From Tropicibacter oceani (GTDB lineage Bacteria > Pseudomonadota > Alphaproteobacteria > Rhodobacterales > Rhodobacteraceae), in NCBI RefSeq assembly GCF_029958925.1, contig NZ_CP124617.1:52493-116492 (forward strand): a DNA stretch of 64,000 nt. The letters are read 5' to 3'. A program made the position numbers and the translations under genes. Positions 24,312 through 33,000 of the stretch are shown one piece after another. Under the pieces are notes generated by a model. The model was not told the origin of the DNA. It saw only the letters and a program-made list of their open reading frames with translations, and searched no databases. Numbering within the stretch: position 1 is the first letter of the stretch; each line of letters begins with the position of its first letter.

Positions 24312-27300
24312 TTACCAGTCCAGCTTGACCCCGTGTTCAACCGTGACCGAATCCGGCGCCGGCATCGACAGGCGCGTGACGACCGCGCCCTGATCGCGGG
24401 CAAACCGACGTTCGCGGGTAAAGTCCAGCGTCAGGCGGTTGATCGCGCTCAGGCGTTCATAGTCGATTTCGAAACCATAGCTCAGGTCGCGGGTCGGCTG
24501 GGTGATCATGACGGCCAGATTGACCCCGGCGCTGCATTCCGTCCCGGTATCATAGGACGAGAATTCGCAGGCAACGCGCGGTGTAAAGGTCATCTCGGTC
24601 AGCATCTGGCCCAGCTCTGCCGCGCCTTTCTGGCTGCCCAGGCCGGCGAACTCGATCTCGGCATAGAAGCGTCCGCCGCTGAAATCGGGCAGGTCGATCG
24701 TGCCGGTGTCGGTCTGGCCCAACTGGCGGGCGGTGACATCGGCATCGCTGACCCAGGCATGGGCCAGGTCAAGCCCGACGCGCGGGCTGATCGCAAAGTT
24801 CTGATACTCGCGCGTGCCGCTGAGCGCGACACCACCGAACAGCGCCGCATAGCGGTAGCTGCCCGTGGCATCGATATCCGCAGGTGCCGCGGCAAAGGTC
24901 AGATCATAGCGGTGCATGCCGATCGCGGCCGAGGCGTAGTAATCAAGGAACAGCCCCGTTCCAAGGGTCTGCGCGCCATAGACACCGGCGTTCAGGCCAT
25001 AGCCGTTGATCGTGCCCTCGGCCAGGCCGTCCACCGAATTGCGGCTGAAGTACCCGCCCCAGAAGTGACCGCGCAGTGCCTTGTCCGAGGTGAACGTCTC
25101 GCTCTGGCGGGCGAATTGCAGCATCGCCTGGGTGCCGGTATCCGCCGACCAGTTGAGCGAGAAAGACCCGTCAAGGATTTCGCGCCGCATTGTGTAGCAG
25201 TTGTAGACATCCCAACCAAAGGTGCCGTCGCTGGTGCCCGTGCCATCCTGAACGGTCAACCCGCCATCGAGGTCCGGTTCGGAAACCGTTCCGCAGGGCA
25301 CGCTGTCCTGCCCGGCGCGCAACCGATCCAGTGCACCCTTGGCAATGCGGCTGAACCCGCGCTGCTGGGTGCGGACCGTCTGTTCAAGATCGTTCTTGAG
25401 GATCTCGGTCAGGGGATCGCGGATCTGGTCGACAAGGTCGTCGGTGATCTGGACCGGCGACAGGGCCAGCGCATAGCCATCGAACCCGCTGTCGGACGAG
25501 GCCACCGAAACCGACGGCTGGCAGCTGTGCGTGCCTTCCACCTTTTCGTCGTTGCGCGCCTTGATCGTCAGGACCTGCGGCGCCGTGTAATTCGCGGCGG
25601 TAAAGGTCATGGTCGCGGGTGCAACCGAACACTGGTTGTCCCCGGCAAAGGTCAGAACCACGTCCGCGGTCGGTTGACCCAGCAGGACAAAGCGCATGGC
25701 GCCGGTGTCGTTGCCGCTTTCCGAGGCGGTCAGGTCAAGATCGGTGACACGAATGACCGCCGCATCGTCGTCGGCGATGGTCGCGCTGGCGCTGAGGTCG
25801 CTGGCACTGGTGCTCAGGATCGTTGCCGTATCCCCCGAGGTGATGGCCGTCAGGGTCATCGTCAGGGTTTCCACGCCTTCGATTTCGCCGTCCTCGATCA
25901 CCGGGATGGCCACCGTGACCGAAGTCTGTCCGGCAGGAATGATCGCGGTGCCGCCGGGCGCCGTATAGTCCGTTCCGCTGCTGGCGGTGCCGCCCATGAC
26001 ATAGGTGATGACCGTCGGCAGTGCCGACAGGCGGTCCTGCGATATCACGAATTCGGCGTCTTGCGGTGTGGCGCCGTTCGCCTCGGCCCCGTTGACCGGC
26101 GCTGCGACGGAAACCGGGTTCTCGGCGCATTGCGTCATCGGGATGTTGTTGGCCAGCACATGCGGGTCGCCTGCTTCGATCACGAAGCTGCTGTAAAAGA
26201 CCGGGTTCGCCGCCAGCGAGGCATCCGCCAGAACGCCGGTGCTGCCGAATTCGGTCGCGCCGAGAACGCCGGGGTTGGCCGGCAGGATGCTGGTCACGTC
26301 CAGCGCCCCGGACGACAGGCGCGCCGTGCTGGGCTGGCCTTCGCTCAGGTTATAGCTGTAGCTGACCGTGTAGGTGCCCGGCCGCGTGGCGAACCACTGG
26401 TAAGACCCGCTCGATCCGTCCTGCACGATGTTGATGTCATTCGACAGGCCGACCGAGCTGTTGGAGCCCGAGGGCCCGCTGACGGTGATGCCGCCACCGC
26501 TGATGATGCGGCCGTCGTCCTCGCAATAGAAATAGCCCTGCGGGTCATAGTCCTGGCTGTCGGGAATCCCGTCGCCGTCCCGGTCAAGGCTGCTGCTTTC
26601 GTACAGATCGGGCACACCGTCGCCATCGGCATCGGCCAGCGGCGTGGGATCGGGTGTGCCGGTCAGGTCCGCCAGGACCACCACGGCGTCCGAGGCGACG
26701 CTGTCATTGCCCTGCACATCCTGCGCAGCCCCGGCAAGAAGGGTGATCGTCACATCGCCATCATGGTCGGGCGTCACGGTAAAGGTATAGGTGTCGCCGC
26801 TGCCGGCAAGCGCCGAGGCCGTGCCGTTGTCCAGGTCCAGCCCGGCCAGCGTCAGGCCGGTGACCGCTTCGCTGAAGGTGGCGGTGACCTCGAAAGGATC
26901 GCTTTGCGCATCGCTCGGCGCGCTCAGCGCGGCCGAGGGGGCCAGCGTGTCCTTGGTGGCGGTTGCCGTGATCGGCGCACCCTGGTTGCCCGCCGCGTCG
27001 GTCAGGACAACGGTCAAGGTCAGGGTGCCATCCGCCAGAGGCGTCAGATCAAAGGAAAGCGAGCCGCTGGCCGTCGGGACAATCCCGGTTTCCTGCGCCT
27101 GCACCGGCGCGCCCGACGACACGATGGTGGCCACGTAAGACGCGCCCACTTCCATGCCGCTGAACACCATGTTCACAGAAGTGACATTCGACAGGTTCAC
27201 CAGCGCGGGCTGGATCACCACGCCATAGCCGCTGGGCGCGACCGTATCCTTGGTCAGGCTGGTGGTTGCCTGCGGCGCCGGGTTGCCCGCCAGGTCCGTG

Positions 27301-30300
27301 GCATCGGCCGTCACGGCCAGCGTTCCTTCGGCCAGTGGCGACAGGTCCAGGGTCAGGGTCCAGGCACCGCCGTTGACGTTGGCCGATCCGACGACCGTTT
27401 CGTTGCCGGGGCCTGTGACGACGACACTGACCACCTGCCCGTCGGGCAGATCCGTTGCCGAGCCCGACAGCGTCACTGCGCCTGCCTCGGCGGCATTGAC
27501 CACATCGTCGCCCGCAATCGGAGCATCGAACGCCAGCCCGGGGGCCGTCACGTCCTTTTCGATCTGGTCGGAGACCACCTCGGCGGGGTTGCCCGCCGTG
27601 TCGATGATCGTCAAGGACAGGGTCACCGTGCCATCCGAAAGGGCGGACAGGTCATAGCCGGTCAGCTGGTCCAAGGCGGTCAGAACCGTTCCGGTGAACA
27701 CCGGCGTGGTGCCGCCGCCGGACGAGGCAAAGCTGAATTCATAGCCTGCGCCGATCTCTGCCCCGGTCAGGGTGAACCCGATGGCGGTCTGGTTGGCCAG
27801 GTTCACGGCAGGCGCATCAAAGGCAACGCTGTGGCCAAGCGGCGCGGTCGAATCCTTGCTCAGCCCGGCGATGGCCTGAACGGCGGGGTTGCCCGCAAGA
27901 TCGCTGGCATCGGCGGTCAGGCCAAGCGGGCCATCGGCCAGCGCCGACAGGTCGGCATCCACGCTCCAGTCGCCGCCTGCGACAGGTGCGCTCAGCGCCA
28001 CCTGGCCCGAGCTTCCGTCCGAAATGACAAGGCTGATCAGTTGGCCATCCTCGGCCCCGGAGGCGGTGCCGCTGATCGTGGTGCTTGCAGCTTCGGTCCC
28101 GTTGACCACGTCGTCCCCGGCCAGCGGTGCGTCAAAGGCCAGGACCGGCGCGGCGGTGTCCTTGGTCACGGTGGCCGTTACCGCGGGCGCGGCGTTGCCC
28201 AGCGGGTCGGTCAGCACGACGGACACGGTCAGGGTGCCATCGCCAAGGCCGGACAGGTCCAGCCCGCTCAGCTGTTCACCTGCCGTGGCAATCGTGCCCG
28301 AGCCGGTCATTGCCGTGCCGCCTGCGTCGGAACTGATGGAATAGGCAAAGGCTGCGCCCACCTCGGCATCGGCAAGGGAAAAGCCGATCGCGGCTTGGTT
28401 CGCGGCATTCACCACGGTTTCGTCGAAACTGACGCTGTGGCCCGTGGGGGCGATCACATCGCGGAACACCGTGACGGTTTGCGGCGCCGATGTTGCGCCA
28501 TTGGCGTCGGTCGCTTGAACGGTGATCGAAACGCTGCCGCCCGGCCCTGACTTCAGGTCGATCGGCAGCGACCAGGCGCCACCGGAAACCTGCACCTGGT
28601 AGGACGTAACGGTCGTGTCCGGCTGGGTTATGTCGATGTCGACGGTGTCGCCATTCTGAACCTGGCTGGCCGTACCCGTCAGGGGAATGGGCCCGGCGTC
28701 GGCAAGTGTGATGACATCATCGCCCGCGATCGGTGCCGTGATGCTGACCCCCGGCATGGTCAGGGTTGCGCTGTTCCCCGCGCTGGAGCCCAAAGACGAG
28801 CTGAGATCGCCCACCGTGTTGCTGTAGCTTCCGGCGCCGGTCAGGGCCACGTCGACCGTGACGGCGCATTGCGCGCCCGCCGCGACTGAGCCGCCGGAAT
28901 AGGACACAAGCCCGCCGCCCGCGCTGGCGCTGAGGGTGCCACCGGTACAGGTGCTGGCCGCGTTCGACGGTGTCGCCACGACCATCCCGGCGGGCAGAGC
29001 ATCGGTGAAACCAAGCGCACCCGCTGCGACCAATGCGGCCGAGTTGTCGATCGCAAGGGTCATGGTGACGGTGCCGTCATGCGACACGCTGGGCGCGGCA
29101 AAGCTTTTGGCAAAGCCGGGGGCCGGGGCCGGTGTCACGTTCAGCGTGGCGGCGGCCGTGCCGGAATTCCCCAGCGCCGTGGTCAGATCGCCGCTGGTCA
29201 GGGTGACATTCGATGCCCCCAGCGCAACGATGTCGACCGCAACGGTACAGCTGGCCCCGGCGGCAACCGTTCCGCCTGACAAGGCGATGCTGGTCGACCC
29301 TGAAACGGCGGTCACCGTGCCTGCGCTACAGGTCGTCGTGGCATTGGTCGTCGCGGCGACATTCAGATCGCCGGTCAGCGTGGTCGCCAGGGCAAGGCTG
29401 CCAACCGCAGTCGAAGCCCCGGTATTGTCGATGGTATAGGTCAGGGTCGTGACCTCGCCCTGCGTGACGGCGCCGGGGGCAAAGGCGGCGGACAGCGCCG
29501 GCTGCGGTTCGACCAGGATGGACGCGCTTGCAGGCGCCGCCTGCTGCACGCCATTCACGGTCATTGCCGAGCTGACGAACTGGTACGTGCCGGGCACCGC
29601 ATTGGCCGGAACCTGCACCGCAAAGGACACGGTGCATTGCGACGCGGCGGGGATTTCCAGCCCCTGGGCCAGGAATGCCCCGGTTCCCGCGCCGCCAAGG
29701 GATGCGCCGGAGCAGGTCGACCCGGTCGAGCCCGAAACAACCGTGCTGCCCGGGATGACCGAAGCGATATCGACGGCGAACTGGTTGTCAGGCAGGGCGG
29801 TTCCCGAATTCGGATTGGTCAGGGTATAGGTCAGCGTCGCCTGCGCGCCCGCGCCGACAATGCCCGGCGCCTGGAAGGCCGCCGACAGCGTGGGCAGCGA
29901 ATAGGTCTGCACCAGGACCTCGGCGCTGGCGGGCTCGCCCGTCACGGTAAGGGGTCCGGCAATCGTTCCGGTCACGTCCGAGGTGCTGCCGGAATAGACG
30001 CCGGGTGTGACGACCGCCGGCAGGGTCAGCGTAAAGGTCGCGCTGCACGAACTGTTGGCGGCCAGCGTATCGACCACGACATTGGCGTTCCCGGCCGGGA
30101 AGGTCAGGGTGATCGGCCCGCAGCTGTTGGTGGCCAGCACCGGCACCGTTCCGGCGGGAAGGTTTTCGGCGAATTCGGTAAAGGTCAGGTCCGCGACCGC
30201 CACGTCCAGGGGGTTGCTCAGGGTGTATTCGACGGAAAACACCTCGGCCGGGACGACGACTGCCTTGCTGTAGGACTTGGTCAGGGTCAGCACGTCCTTG

Positions 30301-32798
30301 CTGACCTCAAGCGGCGCGGTGATCGCGGGCAAGGAGATGGGGCTGCCTGCGACGGTGGCGTTGATCGCCGAGGTGGCAAAGACATGGCTGCCGTCTGTGG
30401 CCGTTGGGGGAACCAACAGGTCCAGCGAAATGACGCAGCTCTGCCCTGCCGGAACTTCGAGTGATGAGGCAAACAGAAAGTTGCTGGAGACGATGTTGAA
30501 CGCCGGCGCAGACCCGCAGGAGCCCACTGTGGTCAAACCGGACGCCGTCGCCCCCGACATGGCCAAGGAAAAGGCTTCGGTGAACGAAATCGCGGTGTAA
30601 TCCACCCCCGATGTGTTTTGCAGCGTATAGCTGACGCTGACGGTCTGGCCCGGAACGGCGGTGGCCGGGTTGAACGCCCGTGTGGTGGTCAACGGCGTGG
30701 CCGGAATGACCTGCAGCTGGTCCTCGCCCGCGGCTGCCACGGTGGCAACGCCGCCAGCGGTTGCGGTCAGGTCCGAGGTGGTGTTGGTGAAGGTGCCATT
30801 CACGCCCGCAGGAATGTTGATGCTGAACGACTGATCGCACTGCGCCCCGATGGCCAGCGTAGGCACATTGACGGTGACAAGGCTGGGGTTCGACGCATCA
30901 ATGGTGGCCCCGCAGGTGGACGAAAACCCGCCCGCATAGGTGGCCCCGGAAATGAAGCTCTCGAGATTGTCGGTATAGGACAGGTTCACCGAGTCACTTG
31001 CGGATTCCGTGTCGCTGGTGACGGAAAAGTTGACCACGGCCACGCTGCCTGCGGGCAGGATCGAGTCCTGAAAGGATTTGGACAGCGTCAGAATGGCGCC
31101 GCCTTCAACCTCGAGCGTGGCGCTGGCACCCGAGGATGCCGTCAGCGTCGCGCCATTCACCGTGGCGGTGGCCACGTCGGCGGCGGTGAAATAGCTTGCC
31201 GGTGCGACGGCGGTCGAAACCGCATAGACCACATCAAAGGTGCAGCTGCCCCCCGCGGCAAGCGACCCCGAGATCAGACTGATCTCGGCCCCGTTCAAGG
31301 GCGCTGGCGGGATGTAACTCATGCTGCTGCCAGAGCCGCAGACATCAGGCTGGTTTCCTGCAGGGACGGTCAGGCCGGTCGGTATCAGCTCTTCCTCAAA
31401 GGCAATGTCGGACATGGCCTGGCCGGTGTTGGGGTTGGTCACGGTATAGCGGGCAGTGATCGTGCCGCCGGGCTGCACCGGGCCGTCGATGAACTGCTTG
31501 GTGACAAGCGGCGCCTTGCCGCCGTCCGCGACAACCCGCAACCCGGTCGAGGCCGCGGGCCCGACATAGGTGTCGCCGCCCATCGTGGCGGTGATGGCGC
31601 TGGACGTGTTCGTGTAAACGCCTGCGGCGGTTCCGGCTGGAATGACCACATCGACCGTGAAATCACAGCTGTCGCCCGGCGCCAGCGATGCGCCGGCCAG
31701 CGTCAAAGCGCTGCTGCCCGACAGGCTGGACCCTGCGCCGCAGACGTCGTTCAACGGTGTGCCCGCCGCGACCAGCCCGCTGATCATCGCATCAAGGTCA
31801 TCGCTGAAGGCAAGGTCCGTGGCGGCATTGTCCCGGCTGGTGTTTTGCAAGGAAAAGGTCAGGCCGACCGTGTCCCCGGCATCGGCGCGGGCGGTTGCGA
31901 ACACCTTGTTGAAGGCAATGCCGTTGATCGGCGGGGCGTTGACGTCCAGCGTGGCTTCGGCGGTGTCGTTGCTGATGCTCCCGGAAAAGGAGTTGATCGC
32001 CAGCGTGCTGGACAACCGGTGCGTGCCGGGGGTGCTGCTGGTGATGTCGGCCTGCAACGTGCAGCTGGTGGTGCCCGCAGTCGTTATGAATCCGGTGGTC
32101 AGGGTCAAAACGCCGGTGCTGGTATTCACGTCAATCGTTCCCGGGCAGTCGGCAATGACACTCGTGGGGCTGGAAAAGCTCACGCCCGACGGCAGGGTTG
32201 CTGTCAGCGTTGCGCTGCGCCAGTCGGCAAAGCCGCTGGTGGCCACAACGATGTCGAAACCAAAGCTCAGCGTGCTGATGCTGCCGGGGTTGATCGTCGT
32301 CGGGACAAGCGTCTTGGTGAAGTTGGCGCCGCTAAGGGCATTGACCGTCAGATCGTCCGAGGCGCTGCCGGAATTGCCCAACGACGAGGTCAGATCCCCG
32401 GTCGTAAAGGTATGGGTGGTCACCGTGGACGACGTGACTGGCAGCGTGATGGTGCAGCTGTCACCGCTGCCAAGAGAGGCGCCCGTCAAGCTGAGCGTCG
32501 AGCCGCCACTGGCAGCGGAAAAGGTGCCGGCCGGGCAGTTGTTGGTCTGGCTGCCGGCGGCCACGGTAACCCCTGACGGCAGGGTGGCGGTAAAGGCAAG
32601 GTTTTCGGCTGGGGTCGACTCGACCGAATTGTCGATGACGAAACTGAGCGTCGAAGAAGCGCCTTCGGTGATCGTATCCGGCGAGAAACCGGTGCTGAAC
32701 AGAGGTTGGGCCAGTGCCGGAAGCGGCGCCACAAGGAACAGGACAGTGCACAAAAGGCGCAGGGCGCGTGACGCCGGGCATACCAAAACGTTGTTCAT
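24312..32798 (-). CDS. giant surface protein: DUF11-like repeats, Ig-like repeats, Calx-beta-like domains, C-terminal beta-barrel
   Basis: A 2828-residue protein. The signal peptide is LLCTVLFLVAPLPALAQ. Residues ~30-1340 hold about ten DUF11-like repeats of ~120 residues (e.g. LTKSYSKAVVVPAEVFSVEY), most with a Cys pair ~25-35 residues apart. Residues ~1350-1950 alternate two Ig-like modules (AGDDVVN type and APxGHSVxFD type), then one more Ig-like domain. Near ~2055 lie calcium-type motifs DADGDGVPD and DRDGDGIPD. Calx-beta-like segments follow (GTASSGTDYTAPGGTAIIPA), then a helical linker and a beta-barrel of ~290 residues ending VKLDW. The plan fits an autotransporter-like adhesin; its export route is unproven. 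The ATG at 32798 follows GGGGACAG. Confidence 0.85.
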   Translation of the reverse strand: MNNVLVCPASRALRLLCTVLFLVAPLPALAQPLFSTGFSPDTITEGASSTLSFVIDNSVESTPAENLAFTATLPSGVTVAAGSQTNNCPAGTFSAASGGSTLSLTGASLGSGDSCTITLPVTSSTVTTHTFTTGDLTSSLGNSGSASDDLTVNALSGANFTKTLVPTTINPGSISTLSFGFDIVVATSGFADWRSATLTATLPSGVSFSSPTSVIADCPGTIDVNTSTGVLTLTTGFITTAGTTSCTLQADITSSTPGTHRLSSTLAINSFSGSISNDTAEATLDVNAPPINGIAFNKVFATARADAGDTVGLTFSLQNTSRDNAATDLAFSDDLDAMISGLVAAGTPLNDVCGAGSSLSGSSALTLAGASLAPGDSCDFTVDVVIPAGTAAGVYTNTSSAITATMGGDTYVGPAASTGLRVVADGGKAPLVTKQFIDGPVQPGGTITARYTVTNPNTGQAMSDIAFEEELIPTGLTVPAGNQPDVCGSGSSMSYIPPAPLNGAEISLISGSLAAGGSCTFDVVYAVSTAVAPASYFTAADVATATVNGATLTASSGASATLEVEGGAILTLSKSFQDSILPAGSVAVVNFSVTSDTESASDSVNLSYTDNLESFISGATYAGGFSSTCGATIDASNPSLVTVNVPTLAIGAQCDQSFSINIPAGVNGTFTNTTSDLTATAGGVATVAAAGEDQLQVIPATPLTTTRAFNPATAVPGQTVSVSYTLQNTSGVDYTAISFTEAFSLAMSGATASGLTTVGSCGSAPAFNIVSSNFLFASSLEVPAGQSCVISLDLLVPPTATDGSHVFATSAINATVAGSPISLPAITAPLEVSKDVLTLTKSYSKAVVVPAEVFSVEYTLSNPLDVAVADLTFTEFAENLPAGTVPVLATNSCGPITLTFPAGNANVVVDTLAANSSCSATFTLTLPAVVTPGVYSGSTSDVTGTIAGPLTVTGEPASAEVLVQTYSLPTLSAAFQAPGIVGAGAQATLTYTLTNPNSGTALPDNQFAVDIASVIPGSTVVSGSTGSTCSGASLGGAGTGAFLAQGLEIPAASQCTVSFAVQVPANAVPGTYQFVSSAMTVNGVQQAAPASASILVEPQPALSAAFAPGAVTQGEVTTLTYTIDNTGASTAVGSLALATTLTGDLNVAATTNATTTCSAGTVTAVSGSTSIALSGGTVAAGASCTVAVDIVALGASNVTLTSGDLTTALGNSGTAAATLNVTPAPAPGFAKSFAAPSVSHDGTVTMTLAIDNSAALVAAGALGFTDALPAGMVVATPSNAASTCTGGTLSASAGGGLVSYSGGSVAAGAQCAVTVDVALTGAGSYSNTVGDLSSSLGSSAGNSATLTMPGVSITAPIAGDDVITLADAGPIPLTGTASQVQNGDTVDIDITQPDTTVTSYQVQVSGGAWSLPIDLKSGPGGSVSITVQATDANGATSAPQTVTVFRDVIAPTGHSVSFDETVVNAANQAAIGFSLADAEVGAAFAYSISSDAGGTAMTGSGTIATAGEQLSGLDLSGLGDGTLTVSVVLTDPLGNAAPAVTATVTKDTAAPVLAFDAPLAGDDVVNGTEAASTTISGTASGAEDGQLISLVISDGSSGQVALSAPVAGGDWSVDADLSALADGPLGLTADASDLAGNPAVQAIAGLSKDSTAPLGHSVAFDAPAVNLANQTAIGFTLTGAEIGAGYEFSFASSGGGTTPVFTGTVLTALDQLTGYDLSALSDGTVTLSLTIIDTAGNPAEVVSDQIEKDVTAPGLAFDAPIAGDDVVNAAEAGAVTLSGSATDLPDGQVVSVVVTGPGNETVVGSANVNGGAWTLTLDLSPLAEGTLAVTADATDLAGNPAPQATTSLTKDTVAPSGYGVVIQPALVNLSNVTSVNMVFSGMEVGASYVATIVSSGAPVQAQETGIVPTASGSLSFDLTPLADGTLTLTVVLTDAAGNQGAPITATATKDTLAPSAALSAPSDAQSDPFEVTATFSEAVTGLTLAGLDLDNGTASALAGSGDTYTFTVTPDHDGDVTITLLAGAAQDVQGNDSVASDAVVVLADLTGTPDPTPLADADGDGVPDLYESSSLDRDGDGIPDSQDYDPQGYFYCEDDGRIISGGGITVSGPSGSNSSVGLSNDINIVQDGSSGSYQWFATRPGTYTVSYSYNLSEGQPSTARLSSGALDVTSILPANPGVLGATEFGSTGVLADASLAANPVFYSSFVIEAGDPHVLANNIPMTQCAENPVSVAAPVNGAEANGATPQDAEFVISQDRLSALPTVITYVMGGTASSGTDYTAPGGTAIIPAGQTSVTVAIPVIEDGEIEGVETLTMTLTAITSGDTATILSTSASDLSASATIADDDAAVIRVTDLDLTASESGNDTGAMRFVLLGQPTADVVLTFAGDNQCSVAPATMTFTAANYTAPQVLTIKARNDEKVEGTHSCQPSVSVASSDSGFDGYALALSPVQITDDLVDQIRDPLTEILKNDLEQTVRTQQRGFSRIAKGALDRLRAGQDSVPCGTVSEPDLDGGLTVQDGTGTSDGTFGWDVYNCYTMRREILDGSFSLNWSADTGTQAMLQFARQSETFTSDKALRGHFWGGYFSRNSVDGLAEGTINGYGLNAGVYGAQTLGTGLFLDYYASAAIGMHRYDLTFAAAPADIDATGSYRYAALFGGVALSGTREYQNFAISPRVGLDLAHAWVSDADVTARQLGQTDTGTIDLPDFSGGRFYAEIEFAGLGSQKGAAELGQMLTEMTFTPRVACEFSSYDTGTECSAGVNLAVMITQPTRDLSYGFEIDYERLSAINRLTLDFTRERRFARDQGAVVTRLSMPAPDSVTVEHGVKLDW
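26945..28748 (-). repeat. alternating A/B Ig-like coding repeats inside the giant gene
   Basis: Three A modules (APIAGDDVITLADAG, APLAGDDVVNGTEAA, APIAGDDVVNAAEAG) alternate with three B modules (APTGHSVSFDETVVNAANQ, APLGHSVAFDAPAVNLANQ, APSGYGVVIQPALVNLSN). Each A+B unit is about 200 codons. The third B copy is the most diverged. The pattern implies duplication of a two-domain unit rather than of single domains. Confidence 0.75.
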
Positions 32799-32953
32799 GA
32801 ATCTGTCCCCAATCGGCAATTGAAAAAGCGCGGTCGCCCGTCGGCAAATATCCGCGCATGATTGGGATCACCCTAGGATCAGCCCCCCGATATCCAAAGG
32901 CGACAGTTTCCCATAGGTCAGTTTTGCCGGGACTGTGTCAAAAATGCGCATTT

Positions 32954-32977
32954 CAGCTGTGATCGGGATCACAGCTG
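32954..32977. promoter_or_regulatory. 24-bp palindrome with CRP-type core upstream of the giant gene
   Basis: CAGCTGTGATC-GG-GATCACAGCTG is a perfect inverted repeat with 11-bp arms. Its centre TGTGATCGGGATCACA fits the CRP consensus TGTGA-N6-TCACA exactly. It lies about 160 bp before the giant gene's start codon and 24 bp after the stop of the permease-propeller gene. The remainder of the 202-bp gap shows no gene. Confidence 0.6.
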
Positions 32978-33000
32978 GGCCGCTTGCCCCCGCCTGCTGC

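Noticed and set aside
24333..28550. A 1405-codon open frame on the + strand across the giant surface-protein gene
   Set aside because: Antisense shadow of repetitive GC-rich coding sequence; Arg/His/Gly-rich with no folds, while the minus strand shows ordered domain repeats and a signal peptide.
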